From contig CM060194.1 of NCBI GenBank assembly GCA_030549335.1, forward strand, positions 37,527,171 to 37,591,170: a stretch of 64,000 bases of DNA, in the 5' to 3' direction. Origin of the DNA: Pontederia crassipes. Lineage: Eukaryota; Streptophyta; Magnoliopsida; Commelinales; Pontederiaceae. Under the pieces are notes generated by a model that was not told the DNA's origin, did not search any database, and saw nothing but the letters and a program-made list of their open reading frames with translations. Positions within the stretch are counted from its first letter, which is position 1, and every line of letters starts with the position of its first letter. A program made the position numbers and the translations under genes. Of the stretch, positions 23,961-37,002 are shown in pieces.

Positions 23961-26419
23961 CAGTGGTCGATCCTCCGATGGTGATCCTCCGATGGTCATT
24001 TGTCATCACCTCTAGCTAAAGCCGTTGGGCCCGGGATGGACCTAGTGACTAGGTACATGCGCAAAGGACAGAGGGGGAGAGGGGCGGCCACCCCATGCCC
24101 CTCTCCTCTCCGGTGTCGAAAGGGAGAGGGGAAGGGGACGCCCCCCTTCCTTCGGTTCCGATGATGGGCTGTAGCCATACCGCCTATTTTTTTTTTTTAT
24201 TAGTTTTGATTTCTCCACGCCGGTAGTGTAATCGAAAAATCTACTACTGACAGGAGGATAATGCGTGCAAAAATTAAGAATAATCTAGTTATAAATTAAA
24301 GTTGGAGGACCGTATTTAGTTATCGTACCCAAAGTTGAATGACGATTCATGTAATTTATATGTAAAATTTGTAAACTAATAATTTAGGGTTAAATGTAAA
24401 AAATATATATAGTTCAAAGGGTGTTAAAGAAAATAACCTATTTTTTAATTTAAATTAAGAGTATTTTTATTTTGTTAGGATTAACTTCTGTTTTAATTAA
24501 AATTTTACTTATCACTAGGAGTTCAACATTTAAGAGATTATAAGTAAAGAGAGTCTAAATCATAAGTACATCTCCATATGTGAAATATCCATCTTGAGGT
24601 GGCTTGAGGTGAGGGGATCCGTAACGAATTTTCCTACAGGGACTTGGGTGTGCTATGTATGTAATTATCAAATTTGAATAGAATGCTTATATCCAAAAGT
24701 ATTAATTTTGAAGTGTATAGGTATATCAGTGGCTAGTTATGAAGTGCCACCCTAGAGAGACTATGATAGAAAAATAATTGATCTTTTTTTTTTCTTGGCA
24801 CATAGAAAGATCTTTAAAGCAGCACAAAATTACGAGGAAAAAAGGTAAATAACCAAGTACATGTTAAATGCATAAAATAACGATGATGAGCCAATTCTTT
24901 CAGCAAATAGAAACAACAGAGATCAGGATCAAAGCCCCTCTTTATATTTTTAACTGCCGCGCCTTAAATTATGTAACTCTTGTAAAATAAAAATAAAAGA
25001 AAAAAGGTCATTAATTAGGATGCGGACGTCTGAAAATTAGGATTATGTATCTTAAATTATCGTACTCTTGCAAAGAAACAATAAAAAAATGAAAATCATA
25101 ATGTGACTGTGGTAAAGAATTTTATGTACCAGAATTAAAATTATGTACTCTTTTAACTTACAATGATCATTTGGGAGGGACCTTGGTCTCTCCCATTTCT
25201 AATTATTTCTATATTTTCTAATTAAAAATATTTTAAATTATAGTATAAATATATAGCGCGGGCTCTTCTAGAATTTCACTCTCGCTCTGTCACTGGAGGT
25301 GGCTAGACCCACCCACCGCTATGAGTCCGAGCGACTACAACTGAGTTGTTTTTCTCTTCGTGGAAAGGGGCCTAAATGGTTTAGGACTGACCACGTCCGA
25401 GTCGACCGTCCGGATTGCACTGACCTAGTCAACCAGAAAAAAATATTTGTCTCTTGTTGAATTCGGTTCAGGATCGGATCTTCTAGTAAAAATTTTCAAT
25501 GAGTTCTCCGTCAAGACCAGATTCACTATTTAAAAACTTGACCCGGATATGTGACCCATGACGCGCCATCGCCGTTGTCTGCAACCCCAACACTATTCTG
25601 CTGTCATTGCTGCTTTCTCGACGTCATTGCTGCTGTCTTGTTGTCTCACCACTGCTCCTATGTTGATGTCCTACTGCCGCAGTCGCCACTATTAGACATG
25701 TTCTCTCTCCCTCTCCCTCTTTTTATCTTTCTCTCGGACCCTCGAACTTTCCTTTTCTTCTCTCTTTCATTGTTTGGAACTCACTAGTGTCCGACTACCC
25801 ATCGGACTCTGCTCAATCTCCTCCTCAACAATCGGCGAATCGACAACTACACAATTGGCTTTGAGGCACGCCAACGGATCTCATTCTCGATTTGTCGATC
25901 CAATCCCGGTACCGATCAGGACCCAGGTCGAAAAAATTTTTGACCCAACAAAAGTCGAGCCAGATCCGAGTCCATTGGATCCGGACCCATTCTCAAGTTT
26001 GTTCTGCCCTAAAATTGTTAACCTATCTCATAGAAACATTTTTGTGGATGATATTTGACTATTTGGTTGAGAATGAAAGAGGAAAATTAATTATATGTTT
26101 GTTTGAGTTAAAATTGATGGAAAATGAAATGCTCGTCTTTTTTTCCCTCTCCAATGCTTTATTTATCTTTTAATTCCAAATCGAGATGTAAAAAAGGGAA
26201 ATAAAATATTCAAAATATGTTTGCATTTTTAACATATAAAAATAAAATTATCATTTAACATTTATTTATTTTCATTTCTTTTAATAATATCAATCAAATA
26301 AAAATAATTATTCACCTTCATTTTTCTGCATTTTTTCATCCTTTTTCTTTAATTTTTACCTTTCTTTCCCACATTTGCATTTTCTTTCCGTCCTTAACAT
26401 ATGTAACACGTTTGTTTTT
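23961..26419. other. Stretch without a recognised gene
   Basis: GC-rich at 24000-24180, then AT-rich to about 25250, then a pyrimidine-rich patch at 25550-25790. The longer frames here are compositional (CTC/CTG-rich) and show no domain. Nothing else was recognised. Confidence 0.45.
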
Positions 26420-26800
26420 CACGAAAGGACTAGACACATTGATGCCCATTGTTATTTTGTTTAAGAGCAGATATTAGCTAGTTTCTCAAGCCTTACTATG
26501 TTGATTATGCAGAGTAATTATCTGACATTTTCACTAAGGCTTTAAGTGTAAAGCAACACAATTACCTCTTCTCCAAACTAGGCATGTCTTCTGTATACCA
26601 AGCTTAGTTTGCGAGGAAGTGTTGACAGTAATGATTAGTATATACATCGAGTTGGCTGTAATAAATCGAATCTATTGTTACATTATTAAATGATAGTTTT
26701 TATCGTATATCGTGATACACTGTAATAGACCCGCTGTAAGACTCCATATTCTCTATGGTTGAATGACCAAGACATATCTTTTTGGACATTCCTTCATTGT
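26420..26800 (+). mobile_element. 3' tail of a Ty1/Copia element
   Basis: Residues RTRHIDAH, then SDIFTKAL-like and LFSKLGMSSVYQA-like wording at about 26425-26605, are the end of a Copia RNase H. A purine-rich tract GCGAGGAAG follows, then what looks like an LTR start, TGTTGACAGTAATG, at about 26621. No upstream interior and no second LTR were found, so it is a broken fragment. The right end is uncertain. Confidence 0.65.
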
Positions 26801-26999
26801 TCATAGCAAGAGGTCAAGAGTTCGAATCTCGTTAAGCTTTTATTAAAAGAAAAAAGTTTCCTCCTTTTCTTGTTCACGTGATGAGCAAGGTTAGATCAAA
26901 GTTGCCAGCATTCCATACGTGCTCTTCCTACCGACTTAAGCTTTTAGGAAAATTTGTTACCATGTAATTTTCAACAAGGGGAATAGAGGTGAAAAGGGG
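26801..26999. other. Short spacer
   Basis: No gene. A sequence like a tRNA B box (AGAGTTCGAATCTCG) occurs at about 26816-26831 without the rest of a tRNA. Confidence 0.4.
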
Positions 27000-27375
27000 T
27001 GGGTGGGTGGGTGGGGGAGGGGGGGGGAATTGTTTTCCCCTTGCCAAGCTCACCAGAGAGAGCGTGACCCTACTCTCGCTCCGAGCTTGTGACGTGCTCC
27101 AGGAATTAACTCTAAAGCTCTACAGACTACATGTCTCTCTTCTTGCAGACCATAGGCCCCGGGATCCCATCATCTAGAGGGAAGTGAAGCGGCCAAACCA
27201 TGGCGGCGACAGGATGATAGTGGAGAAACCCGCGCGGTCGGACCCAAAGTTGTAAAGCTTGGGATCCAGGCGGTCATCAAGAAGCAGGTTCGGGGCTTTG
27301 ACGTGACCGTGCATGATCTGAGGGTCGCACCCCTCGTGAAGGTAGTTGAACTCTTGCGCTATCTAGAATGTGGTC
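27000..27375 (-). pseudogene. Receptor-like kinase pseudogene, C-lobe piece
   Basis: Third and last piece of a kinase gene read from 39471 down to here. It encodes IAQEFNYLHEGCDPQIM, HGHVKAPNLLLDDRLDPKLY, NFGSDRAGFST and further down MMGSPG. In this family these are catalytic-loop wording HGDVKASNILLD, the DFG motif and the activation segment. The catalytic Asp has become His (HGH) and DFG has become NFG. Several stops interrupt the frame, including ones that look like CGA-to-TGA and CAG-to-TAG changes just at the LTR insertion site. The rest of the C-lobe fades out near 27000. Confidence 0.8.
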
Positions 27376-29773
27376 TATAACGTCCTGGTAGAAAAAAAAG
27401 GCGTCAATGCTTTTAAAATGAGGGGTATTTTGATCTTTTGGTAGGAAAAAAATGAAAAAACATATAAATACGTGGAAAGGATGAGAGAGAAAACCCATCT
27501 CCTTCCTTCCACCTGGCGGCCCCCACTGCTATAGTGCCGCCGCTTTTGACGGCTCGTTCTTTGCCATCCGACCTTCGTTCTTTGCGTGCGAGATATCGTT
27601 GGAAAGATCGCGATGAGATGAACATTTTGACATGGGATAGGCGAAGATCGGTCGAATGTGAATGACGCGGTGAGTGTCGAATGCGAGAACGGGGGAAGTT
27701 CGTCGATGATGATTCCGGCTCCGATTTGTGCCGATCTTCCTTCTTATGAGTTGTGCATCATTCTCAGGCCAATTAGATTCATTTTGAGGAGTTTTGGAAC
27801 ATGTTTTACTCCCAATCTTGTAGGTGGCCGAGATTGGGGCATTTTCGACAACCCTTCTGACGACTTTCCGATGAGTTCGACGAGGGGTTTCAGATAAGTT
27901 CACCACGATGTTCTGTTAGGTGTACACATGAGGGAGAGACGTATTGAGTTGCTGCCCGTAAAAAATTTAATCACCAATTTACTTTTAGGTTCATCGATTT
28001 CATATTTCGATCGTCGGGTGATATTTTCAAGGACTCGTCCTCAATGTATTTTGGTAAGTGAATGAAAATGCACAGTAAATTTGATTTCAAATATGAAACT
28101 GATTTTTAATTAATTTTATTATGCTACTAATGAAGAAGGCAACATTCAGCGTTCGGCGGTGTAATTTCGATTTAGAGAGCGAAATGCTTCATTTATTATG
28201 GTAAGGATATGATTGGTGGCTAAAACTATTTATAAGATTTAATTTTATAATTGGTAAGAATTGATTATAGCGTCTAATTCGAATTATTATATGCTTAATT
28301 TGGATATGATAGGTGGATGTCCGTTGAGGTTTAAGTAAGGTGTTATTAGTTGGCTATTTCTTTTCTCCTGTTGGTAAGCATTCTAAAAATCTACAGTGAT
28401 AATCAATTCATGGAAATTAGTTTATATGATAGTTATAATTCATTAATTATGAACTTAGGTAAGAAAATTAGAAATTCTACTTCTAGGTACCAAGATGTCA
28501 TTAAAGGACTATTATAGAGTGATTAATGAACTAAAAGACAAATGACATCTAGAAGTGATACATGTCTTAGGTGATAAGCTTATCTTTCTAAATAAGGTTT
28601 AAATGAATGTAATAGATATTTCTCTCTTTTGAGCGGATTCGGACGGAAGGTAGTTGAGACTTGAGGAATTCAAGGTGAGGGAACTTACCTCAAATGATAT
28701 TAATTACTTAACTTTTCGGAGTGGTGACATTGTCCCATCTGATGTGGGATGAATTTTGAGATAATTTTCTTTATGCATACTCATACTTATTTGTACGCCT
28801 CATATGTGTGCCATCATATGAACTGTGATGTTTTATTATGAATGTTGGAAGCCTATCGATTTTGATAAAAGTTTCACTTGTTCTCCTAAATAAAAAATTT
28901 GAAATGAAATATTTTAACGTAATGACTTCAACTCTAAACCTTCACATGGAATATGCATTCATGCATCATCTGTACTTCGTGTAAAAACTCGCATAAGATG
29001 AAGTATTTTCACCTCAGAGGATTGGCCAACTCCAAATAGACCGGTTTGGGTCCAGTTTGTTCTATGTCGATATAGTGATACGAGGAGCAAGTTCAACACC
29101 CTGTGTCTATATAGTGACACGAATGATGAAATTAGAATAATCATCCTGTGACGATATAGTGACATGAGGAATGGAATGAAAAAAAAAAGAAACAAGTTCT
29201 GTGTTGATATAGTGACACGAGGAGCGGTTTAATGTTCTGTGGTGATATAGTGACACGAGGGACAGAATTAGAACAACCACCCTGTGGCGATATAGTGACA
29301 CGAGGGGTGAGTGAATAAGCACTCGATTGATGAGTGGTATAGGTATCCGTGTTTGATGATGATTCTCCAACTTACATTATGCGAGTCCCTATTATAGAAT
29401 TGGATAAGGGCATGAGACAGGATTTGGGCAGACATTTGATATATTTTATTCGTGTAATAGTTTTGAGGCGAAACTCGTATATTCATATACTTTAGAATTT
29501 CTAGTCTTGAGTCTCATATTATTTGGTAATTATAAATTGACAGTTATGCACATTAAAATTTTATAAATTACTATTGAAGTGAAGAATATAGATAAATGTT
29601 GTATTTGATGCATGAATGAATTTATGCATACATCATGTCAAAAATTTTGGAAAATTTTAAAGTTAGTTGATTTTTGGAACATTAGTTTCCGTTGAAAATT
29701 TGAATTTAAATTTAAACGAGTGATTTTCCTATTTCACCCCTTGCGCCGCTAAAACGAGTAGCTGAACGTCACA
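27376..29773. mobile_element. Solo LTR of a Ty3/gypsy (Del/Tekay-type) element inside the kinase pseudogene
   Basis: The block starts TATAACGTCCTG and ends CTGAACGTCACA. These are slightly changed forms of the TGTAACGTCC...GGACGTTACA ends common in this group. Flanking bases TGGTC (27371-27375) and TGATC (29774-29778) look like a 5-bp target duplication with one change. Kinase coding sequence runs right up to both sides and is collinear across it. At 2398 bp with no gag or pol wording, it fits a solo LTR left by LTR-LTR recombination. It carries an internal tandem repeat at 29060-29306. Confidence 0.75.
29060..29306 (+). repeat. Tandem repeat in the solo LTR
   Basis: About six units, 40-60 bases apart, share the core GATATAGTGACACGAGG, often preceded by TTCTGTG or CCTGTG. 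Unit length varies because of an A-rich spacer in the middle. Confidence 0.85.
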
Positions 29774-30098
29774 TGATCAGCAGTACTCACCACAACCCAT
29801 CGCCGGCGTTGCGATCGTGGAGCTTCTCGTCGAGGCTTTCATTGGGCATGTTCTCGAACACCAGGCTCCCTTGCTTTGCAGAGGGGAAAAGGACAATGTC
29901 AAATCAGTAACGAAAAAAAATGCGCAATTGTTAGCCGACAAACGACTACTTCGCAGGTCACAAATTGCAATCGTCGCAGTAGCCGAGTTGGACGACATGG
30001 GGGTGATGGAGGTGGCGGAGCACGTTGAGTTCTTGGCGGAAGGCAAGGTGGAGGCGCTCGCTGGGCTGGTGGAGGTTTACGGTGGCCAAGGCAGTGTC
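29774..30098 (-). pseudogene. Receptor-like kinase pseudogene, N-lobe piece 2
   Basis: On the minus strand it reads ALATVNLHQPSERLHLAF, RQELNVLRHLHHPHVVQLGY, CDD, and after a stop and frame change GSLVFENMPNESLDEKLHD. This is the N-lobe between the ATP-binding Lys strand and the hinge. In the family the strand reads AAVKVH; here the Lys is Asn (TVNLH). A chromovirus abuts at 30099 and a solo LTR at 29773. The pre-insertion gene was continuous on both sides, so this kinase had no intron here. Confidence 0.85.
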
Positions 30099-32120
30099 TG
30101 TAACGCCCCCAAATCGACCCCCGCCACATGGCGAAGACCAACCTGGAGACGCTACGGCATGCTATGACTTTGACCATCATATTGACCATATCTCTCAAGA
30201 ATCGAGACACGTCAGCGGAAGAAAAGAAATGAAGATAAATTATAACTTTAATTGCGGAAGTCTAAAAGAAATAAAATAAGTTCTACATCATAAATCTAAA
30301 ATGCGGAAGGTAAATGAAAACTAGATAACACTCTAAAATCCCTATGGTTCATGTATTGTCCTATCGCCAGAGCTTCATCACCACACACCTACTCCACCAC
30401 GTTACTGACCTGGTCCTGTGGAAATCAGACACAGGGGAGGAGGTCCTCCCGTAAGCTTTACAGCATAGTGAGGAACCACATGATATACAATGCATGACAT
30501 GAATGTACTAATCTGCGATAAATAATCATGCTTAACTTGAACGTAAAAGATAACATATTAGTATCATGGATCATAATAAGGATAAGATCAGCGATATCAT
30601 GAATCATGAGGATCAATAATACATAGTAAACTTGGAATCATGACATACTTAACTTGACTTGAACTTGAACAAGCTTGTTGATCTTGGTTATTAATTAACA
30701 ATCAGGGTGACTTTGATGTGCCTTTAATTCTTGGGGTATGCCCAGCAAACGATACGGCCTTGTGCGGGTCAATGGGTGATCAAACCATGACCAAGGGAGC
30801 GACCCTTATCTTGATGCACTTGGCTTGGACTGGCAACCCAACATTAATCTTTCATCTGAACTCATTAATCACTTTTAGTATCTTTTCATTCTTTGTATCA
30901 TGTGATGAAGGAGATATGATCGGTATGAGGTAAATCAAGACAAAAATTCATGTTGGAATTATAAGGAAATCAATAATGTTCATATCAAAATAAAGAGAGA
31001 CTAATGGGTGAATTTTTGCTGGATTTTACGCCTTCACCTCTTCTAGATATTTACGCCCGAAGAATCTCCTCCACCTTACAGCCGTAAAACCTTAATTCTT
31101 TGGATTTTTACGGCCGAGAAATTCCTTCACCTTACGGCCGTAAAACCCTAATTCTTTGGATTTTACGCCCGAGGAATTCCTTCACCTTACGGCCGTAAAA
31201 CCCTAATTCTTTGGATTTTACGCCCGAGGAATTTCTTCACCTTACGGCCGTAAAACCCTAATTCTTTGGATTTTACGCCCGAGGAATTCCTTCACCTTAC
31301 GGCCGTAAAAATTAACCCTTATTACGTTACGGCCGTAAAACCCTACTCTCCATTCCATGTCGGTCGTAAAAATTAACCCTTATTACGTTACGACCGTAAG
31401 CTTCTTCCTTTTTCTCTTTTTTTTATTTCTCTTACGGCCAATCCATCTTCCCTTTCTCTCTCCATCCTTTTCTCGACCGTAAGAAAATTACGGCCAAATA
31501 ATTTTTACGGCCGTAATACTTCTACTTTTAAAATTAAGTTGCGTTATAAAACCGAAAACGAAATCCCCCTACGTACTTTTGCCCTACTCTAAATCTTACA
31601 TCCTAGCAATTAATAATACAGAAATATAACAAAGAGAAATAATTATGCATGCAACAATCAACCAATCAAAGAATTCAAGAAATCAAACAATTAAAAACAA
31701 TAACTTGAATCATATTCATATTCTTTTCATAACGATTCGGGCATGAATTGAGATAATTCAGAGGCCATGCAAGGTGATTTCGATTCACCCACCTCTATTC
31801 GCGATCAACAGCCGCGTCCCCTATTTTCTTCCCTAATTTTCTCTCGGTCACCTTCTGCAGAATTCCAGCAAAGGCGTGAGAAATTCTGCTCTTGTCGCGC
31901 ACGAACAACAGCACGGGGAGAAAAGAAAAAAAAAGATCGTGGGGTTTAATGCATAAATCTGATTCTATATATATAACAATCTCCACCCTAATTAGATCTG
32001 ATGAAATCAGAGTTTATCTCTTTTTCTTTTCCAACTTTGAGTTGCATTGGACTTTATCCCCTAGCAGTGTTGTCCATCACGTTATATTATTATTTTTTTT
32101 ATCTTTTGCTGGTTGTTACA
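30099..32120 (-). repeat. Left LTR of the chromovirus (3' LTR in its own orientation)
   Basis: 2022 bases from TGTAACGCCCCC to GGTTGTTACA. It holds five units of the 55-bp minisatellite described separately. Confidence 0.93.
31050..31320 (+). repeat. 55-bp minisatellite with TTACGGCCGTAA palindromes, five units
   Basis: Units of about 55 bases each carry GGATTTTACGCCCGAGGAAT, CCTTCACC and the perfect palindrome TTACGGCCGTAA, then AACCCTAATTCTTT. Further single TTACGGCC / GGCCGTAA copies continue to about 31520. The matching LTR has seven units. Confidence 0.9.
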
Positions 32121-32159
32121 TTCTTACCCCCTTAAAAGAAAATTCGTCCTCGAATTTTG

Positions 32160-34845
32160 CACTAAGTAGAGGGCTTACTGAAAAGGTGGGGAAATTCTTG
32201 GCGCATTTCCGATTCGAGCTCCCATGTCGCGTCATCTCCGCTATGGTGACGCCAAGCTACTCTGGCCATGGGGACATCCTTGTTCTTCTGACGTTGTACT
32301 TTGTGATCCACTATATGCGTTGGATACTCGGCGAAGGTCAAATCTGCAGCTATATTTGGCTCCTCTATCTTTAGAACATTTGCAGCATCGTGCTTGTACT
32401 TCTTGAGCATGGATACATGAAATACATTGTGCACTCTCCCATAAGATGGGGGTAGAGCCAGTCTGCATGCTGCCTCGCCTACCAGCTCGAGTATCTCAAA
32501 TGGGCCTACATAGCGAGGACTGAGCTTTCCTCGCTTACTGAATCTCATGACTCCTTTCATGGGAGATACCTTCAGAAGAACTTGGTCCCCAGTTTGAAAG
32601 ATCTGCTCTCGTCTGCCTTTGTAAGCATAACTCTTTTGCCTTCCTTGAGCAGTCTTCATCCTTTGCTTAATCAATTCTATCTTTTCAGCATATTCCACTG
32701 CTTCTTTCACTTCTTCCTTACTCATGATCTTTTCCTCGCCTACTTCGCTCCAGTAGGCAGGTGAATGGCAAGGTCGTCCATACAGGGCTTCAAATGGTGC
32801 CATACCAATACTAGAATGGTAGCTGTTGTTATAAGCAATCTCAATCAGATGAATGTGCTCATCCCAGCTACCCTGCCAATCTAGTGCACATGCCCTTAAC
32901 ATATCCTCTAGTGTCTGGATGGTCCTCTCAGACTGCCCATCTGTCTGAGGGTGGAAAGCTGTACTGAAGTTGAGCCTTGTGCCAAAGGCTTCCTGCATAC
33001 TCCTCCAGAATCTAGCAGTGAATCTGGGATCTCGATCAGACACTATGGACTCTGGGATCCCATGGAGTTTGACTACTTCTCTCACATATAAGTCTAGCAG
33101 ACTCTCCACTGATTGCTTCCATCGGATTGGAATAAAGTGTGCTGCCTTTGTGAAACGATCCACGACTACCCATATGGCATCATGACCCTTCTTAGTCCTA
33201 GGCAAGTTGGATATAAAATCCATAGTGCTCTTATCCCACTTCCATTGTGGGATTTCCAAAGGCTTCAACTTGCCATATGGCCGCTGATGTTCAATCTTGA
33301 CTTGTTGGCATACCAGGCATCGGGATACATATTCTGCTATCTCTCTTTTCATGTCTGGCCACCAGTAGCTGCGTTGTACATCCTTATACATCTTGGTGCT
33401 ACCGGGGTGGATGGCGAACTCCGACTTGTGGCACTCATCCAGTACCTCTCGTCGGACATCAGCGTTAGGGGGAATCCACAACCTGTCCCGATATCTAATC
33501 CCTCCATCTGCAGAGATCTGAAAATCTGTTGGTTCATTCTGGCACCTCTTCAGAATCTTTTGATATTCAGGATCTACTTTCTGAGCTGTTATGATCTTGT
33601 CAATTAAGCTGGGCTTCATCTGATGCATCATCCATAAAGCTCCATTTGTTCCCAACTTGGGGCACCATTGCTCAATTTTTTCCAGCATCTCGTACTCGCG
33701 TAGCCTCATATAAGCTAGCGAGCCTTCCCACTTCCTGCTTAATGCATCGGCGACTGAATTTGCTTTACCCGGATGGTAATTGATAGCAAATTCATAATCC
33801 TTGAGGAGCTCAAGCCATCGTCGTTGCCTCATGTTAAGATCCCTCTGATCAAAGATGTACTTGAGACTCTTGTGGTCAGTGAAGATCTCGAACGTCTCTC
33901 CATACAAATAGTGCCTCCAGATCTTCAGAGCAAAGACCACAGCCGCCAATTCCAAGTCATGTGTGGGGTAATTGACCTCATGCTTCTTCAGCTGCCGTGA
34001 AGCATAAGCCACTACTTTGCCATGTTGCATCAGGACACAACCCAATCCTGTTCCACACGCATCACTGTAGACCACGAAACCTCCACTGCCTGTCGGTATA
34101 GTGAGAATTGATGCCGAAGTCAGACGGTCCTTCAGAGTCTGAAAGCTTTGCTCACATTTATCTGTCCAGATAAATTTTTCCGCCTTCTTTGTGAGATTCG
34201 TGAGGGGTGCAGCAATCTTGGAAAAGTCCCTGATAAACCTCCTGTAATAACCCGCTAAACCAAGGAAACTGCGAATCTCAGAAGCATTCTTCGGCCTAGT
34301 CCAATTCGTCACCGCTTCCACTTTTGCGGGGTCTACTACAATGCCCTTCTTGGAGACTATGTGTCCCAAGAACATGATCTCCTTCAGCCAGAATTCACAC
34401 TTTGAAAGCTTGCCATAAAGCTTGTGTTGTCTTAGGATCTCCAATACTATCCTGAGATGCTCTCGGTGTTGCTCTGGACTGGAAGAATAGATCAGAATGT
34501 CATCCACGAACACTATGACAAACTGGTCTAAATATGGTCGGAAGACCCTGTTCATTAAATCCATGAACGCGGCAGGGGCATTCGTCAGTCCAAATGGCAT
34601 GACCAATAACTCGTAGTGGCCATATCTTGATCGAAAAGTGGTTTTCGGTATGTCCTCCTCTGCCACTCTCAGCTGGTGGTAGCCACTACGTAAGTCTATC
34701 TTAGAAAACACCGATGCTTTTGACAGCTGATCGAAAAGGTCATCTATCCGAGGCAGGGGGTACTTATTCTTCACTGTCACTTTATTGAGCATTCTATAGT
34801 CGATGCAGAGTCGCATGGAGCCGTCCTTTTTCTTGACAAACAAGA
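32160..34845 (-). other. Chromovirus pol region: RT, RNase H, integrase, chromodomain
   Basis: A long reading frame holds [56 protein letters not shown], an RNase [14 protein letters not shown] block, an integrase zinc finger ([10 protein letters not shown]...CLVCQQVK), [20 protein letters not shown] and a chromodomain ending [13 protein letters not shown]. Pol order RT-RNase H-integrase defines Ty3/gypsy, and the chromodomain defines a chromovirus. It is part of the element at 30099-39140 and is treated as a fossil. Confidence 0.93.
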
Positions 34846-34855
34846 CCGGTGCGCC

Positions 34856-36805
34856 CTAGGGTGAGACGCTCGGTCTGATAAATCCCTTGTCCAGTAGCTC
34901 CTGTATCTGCTTCTTCAGTTCATGCATTTCAGCAGGTGCCATGCGGTAGGGTGCTTTAGAGATGGGTGCAGTCCCAGGGAGGAGCTCTATTTTAAAGTCG
35001 ATTTCCCGTTTCGGTGGTAATCCGGATGTGTCCTCAGGAAATACATCTGGGAACTCTCGCACCACATCTATCTGTTGGAGCTCAGTGACAGGTGCATCCG
35101 TCTTGACCACACTAGCCAAGTACCCACAACATCCTTTCTGCAATAACTTCTGTGCCTTGATCGCTGAGACAATGACTTTGTTCTTTGTTGATGGAGTGCC
35201 TCTTATCACTGCCTTGGGCTTGCCTTGCGTCCCTATAACGATCTTCTTCTGTTTGCATTGCAAGGTTGCATCGTGATATGAAAGCCAATCCATCTCCAAA
35301 ATGACGTCATAATCCACCATGGGGATGACTATGAGGTCTGCAGAAAAAATTTTCTTGTCTACATTGACAGGTACATTCGGGATGTACTTGGCAGCATGGA
35401 GAGTACCCATAGGTGTACTCACACGCATAGCATGGGGCATCTGCTTCTGAGGTAGACTAAGAGTTTGGGCACACGACTCCGAAATAAACGAGTGTGTAGC
35501 CCCCAAATCAAATAAAATAGTAGTAGACAAGTTGGCGATCGGGAGGGTACCTCTAATGACATCATTATCATTTTGGGCTGCATCAGCTTCCAGGTTGTGC
35601 ACACGACCTTGCACAACGGAATTTGCACCTCCTGCTGCTCGATTGTCTCGGCCTCCTCTGGCAGCCTGTGGGCAATTTCTGATGAAATGTCCGAACTGTC
35701 AACACTGAATGCATGCGCCGCTCAGTCTACGACACTCTCCATCATGGTGACGGCCACAATGAGGACATAAAGGCTTCTGTGGCACTTGTGGCTGGCGTGG
35801 TGGCGGTGGCAGTTGTCTCAGTGGCTGTGCTTGCATTGGCGCAGGCCGTGGTTGAGCTTGAGCCTGTCTTGGAGCTTCTCTCTGCTGGTATGGCCTGTAG
35901 CGACGATCGCGGCGATCGTTCCTCCTAAATGGCCGATGATCATCCGTTCGAGGCCTGGGCTGCTCTATTGCTTTGGCTGGAGCTTTGGCCTTGCGTTCAG
36001 CTTGATTATTTTCCATACGTGTGGCCAACCTCACAGCCTTCTCTAGATCTTCACAATCCCTAGACAGGACTTCAGTCTTCAGTGCTTGCTGTAGTCCATT
36101 AATGAATCTGTTAGCCCTAATACGTCCTTCAAATGGCATCGGGCAATATTGTTCCAGTTGGATGAACTGAGTGTGCTAATCTGCCACAGACATAGTTCCC
36201 TGTTGCAGTTGCAGAAACTCCTCTTGTTTGTTGATGTGGTCATGTTCAGGAGTGTAGCGTGCCATGAAGGCCTTCTTAAATTCATCCCATGCTATGTCAT
36301 CTTCTTCCATCCCTCTGAACCTGGTGGCCCTTGTAGTCTTCCACCAGCCCATCACAGTACTAGTAAGCATGTGTGTGGCATACAGGACCTTGCGTTCATC
36401 AGTACATCTCAACAGCTTAAAAATCCGATCCATAGTCTCAATCCATTCTTCAGCCTTGAAGAAGTCCGCCTTCCCATCATAATGAGGCGGATGCAACTTC
36501 AGGAAAGCCTGGATGGTGTCTTCTACTGCTTCATGGTGTGCCCTCTGATTACGACGCCTTGACGCCGGTGGACTGTCTCCTGCCTGGCTACCCTCAGGTG
36601 GAGCAAACTCATCCACATGCTCCTCTAATGGCTCTCTAGCTGCGCGGCCTCTACCTCTTCCGCGGCCTGGCGCACGACCTCGGCCACGGCCACGTCCGCG
36701 ACCCGACTGGGCCCCCATCTCAGGAAGTGGGCCTTCCGATGCCTCATACAAATTCCGATCCGCTTTGGCCATTTGCTCTTGAATACGCTCTGACTGTCGT
36801 GACAT
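34856..36805 (-). other. Chromovirus gag and protease region
   Basis: From right to left: an Arg/Gly-rich start with GRGRGRGRAPGRGRGRG, a gag core with FLKLHPPHYDGKADFFKAEE and WIETMDRIFKLLRCTDERKV, a zinc-knuckle region, then an aspartic protease (FDLGATHSFISESCA) and the linker to RT with EFPDVFPEDTSGLPPKREI. This order and wording match Del/Tekay elements. It is part of the element at 30099-39140. Confidence 0.9.
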
Positions 36806-37002
36806 GCTTATCCTCTATTCATATAATAAAATCATGCATCAATAAATCATAACTTATCTTAAACATAAACTTGACTTACATTACTTTTCGGTGGAGGGTG
36901 TGGCGACTGCACGACGATAGCACATGAACCTCTTACCATACTATACCATTCTATACACTAGAACGTCAAGAGAGTCCTAACTTTAGGCTCTGATACCATA
37001 AA

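Noticed and set aside
24000-24180. GC-rich His/Arg/Pro frame
   Set aside because: Purely compositional and short, without relatives or splice sites.
26810-26835. tRNA B-box-like AGAGTTCGAATCTCG (a weaker one near 17115)
   Set aside because: No A box at the proper distance, no cloverleaf and no acceptor stem, so no tRNA gene; too little to call a SINE.
30718-30933. Open frame of 71 residues, also at 37624-37839
   Set aside because: It occurs in both LTRs at the same place and has no known domain; its repetition comes from the LTR duplication.
31050-31320. Regularly spaced near-palindromic repeats resembling a CRISPR array
   Set aside because: The spacers are themselves repeats, the array sits inside paired LTRs of a plant retrotransposon, and no cas-like genes exist; it is a minisatellite.
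32162-36805. Plus-strand frames across the chromovirus
   Set aside because: They are antisense shadows of the minus-strand gag-pol wording, which is unmistakable.
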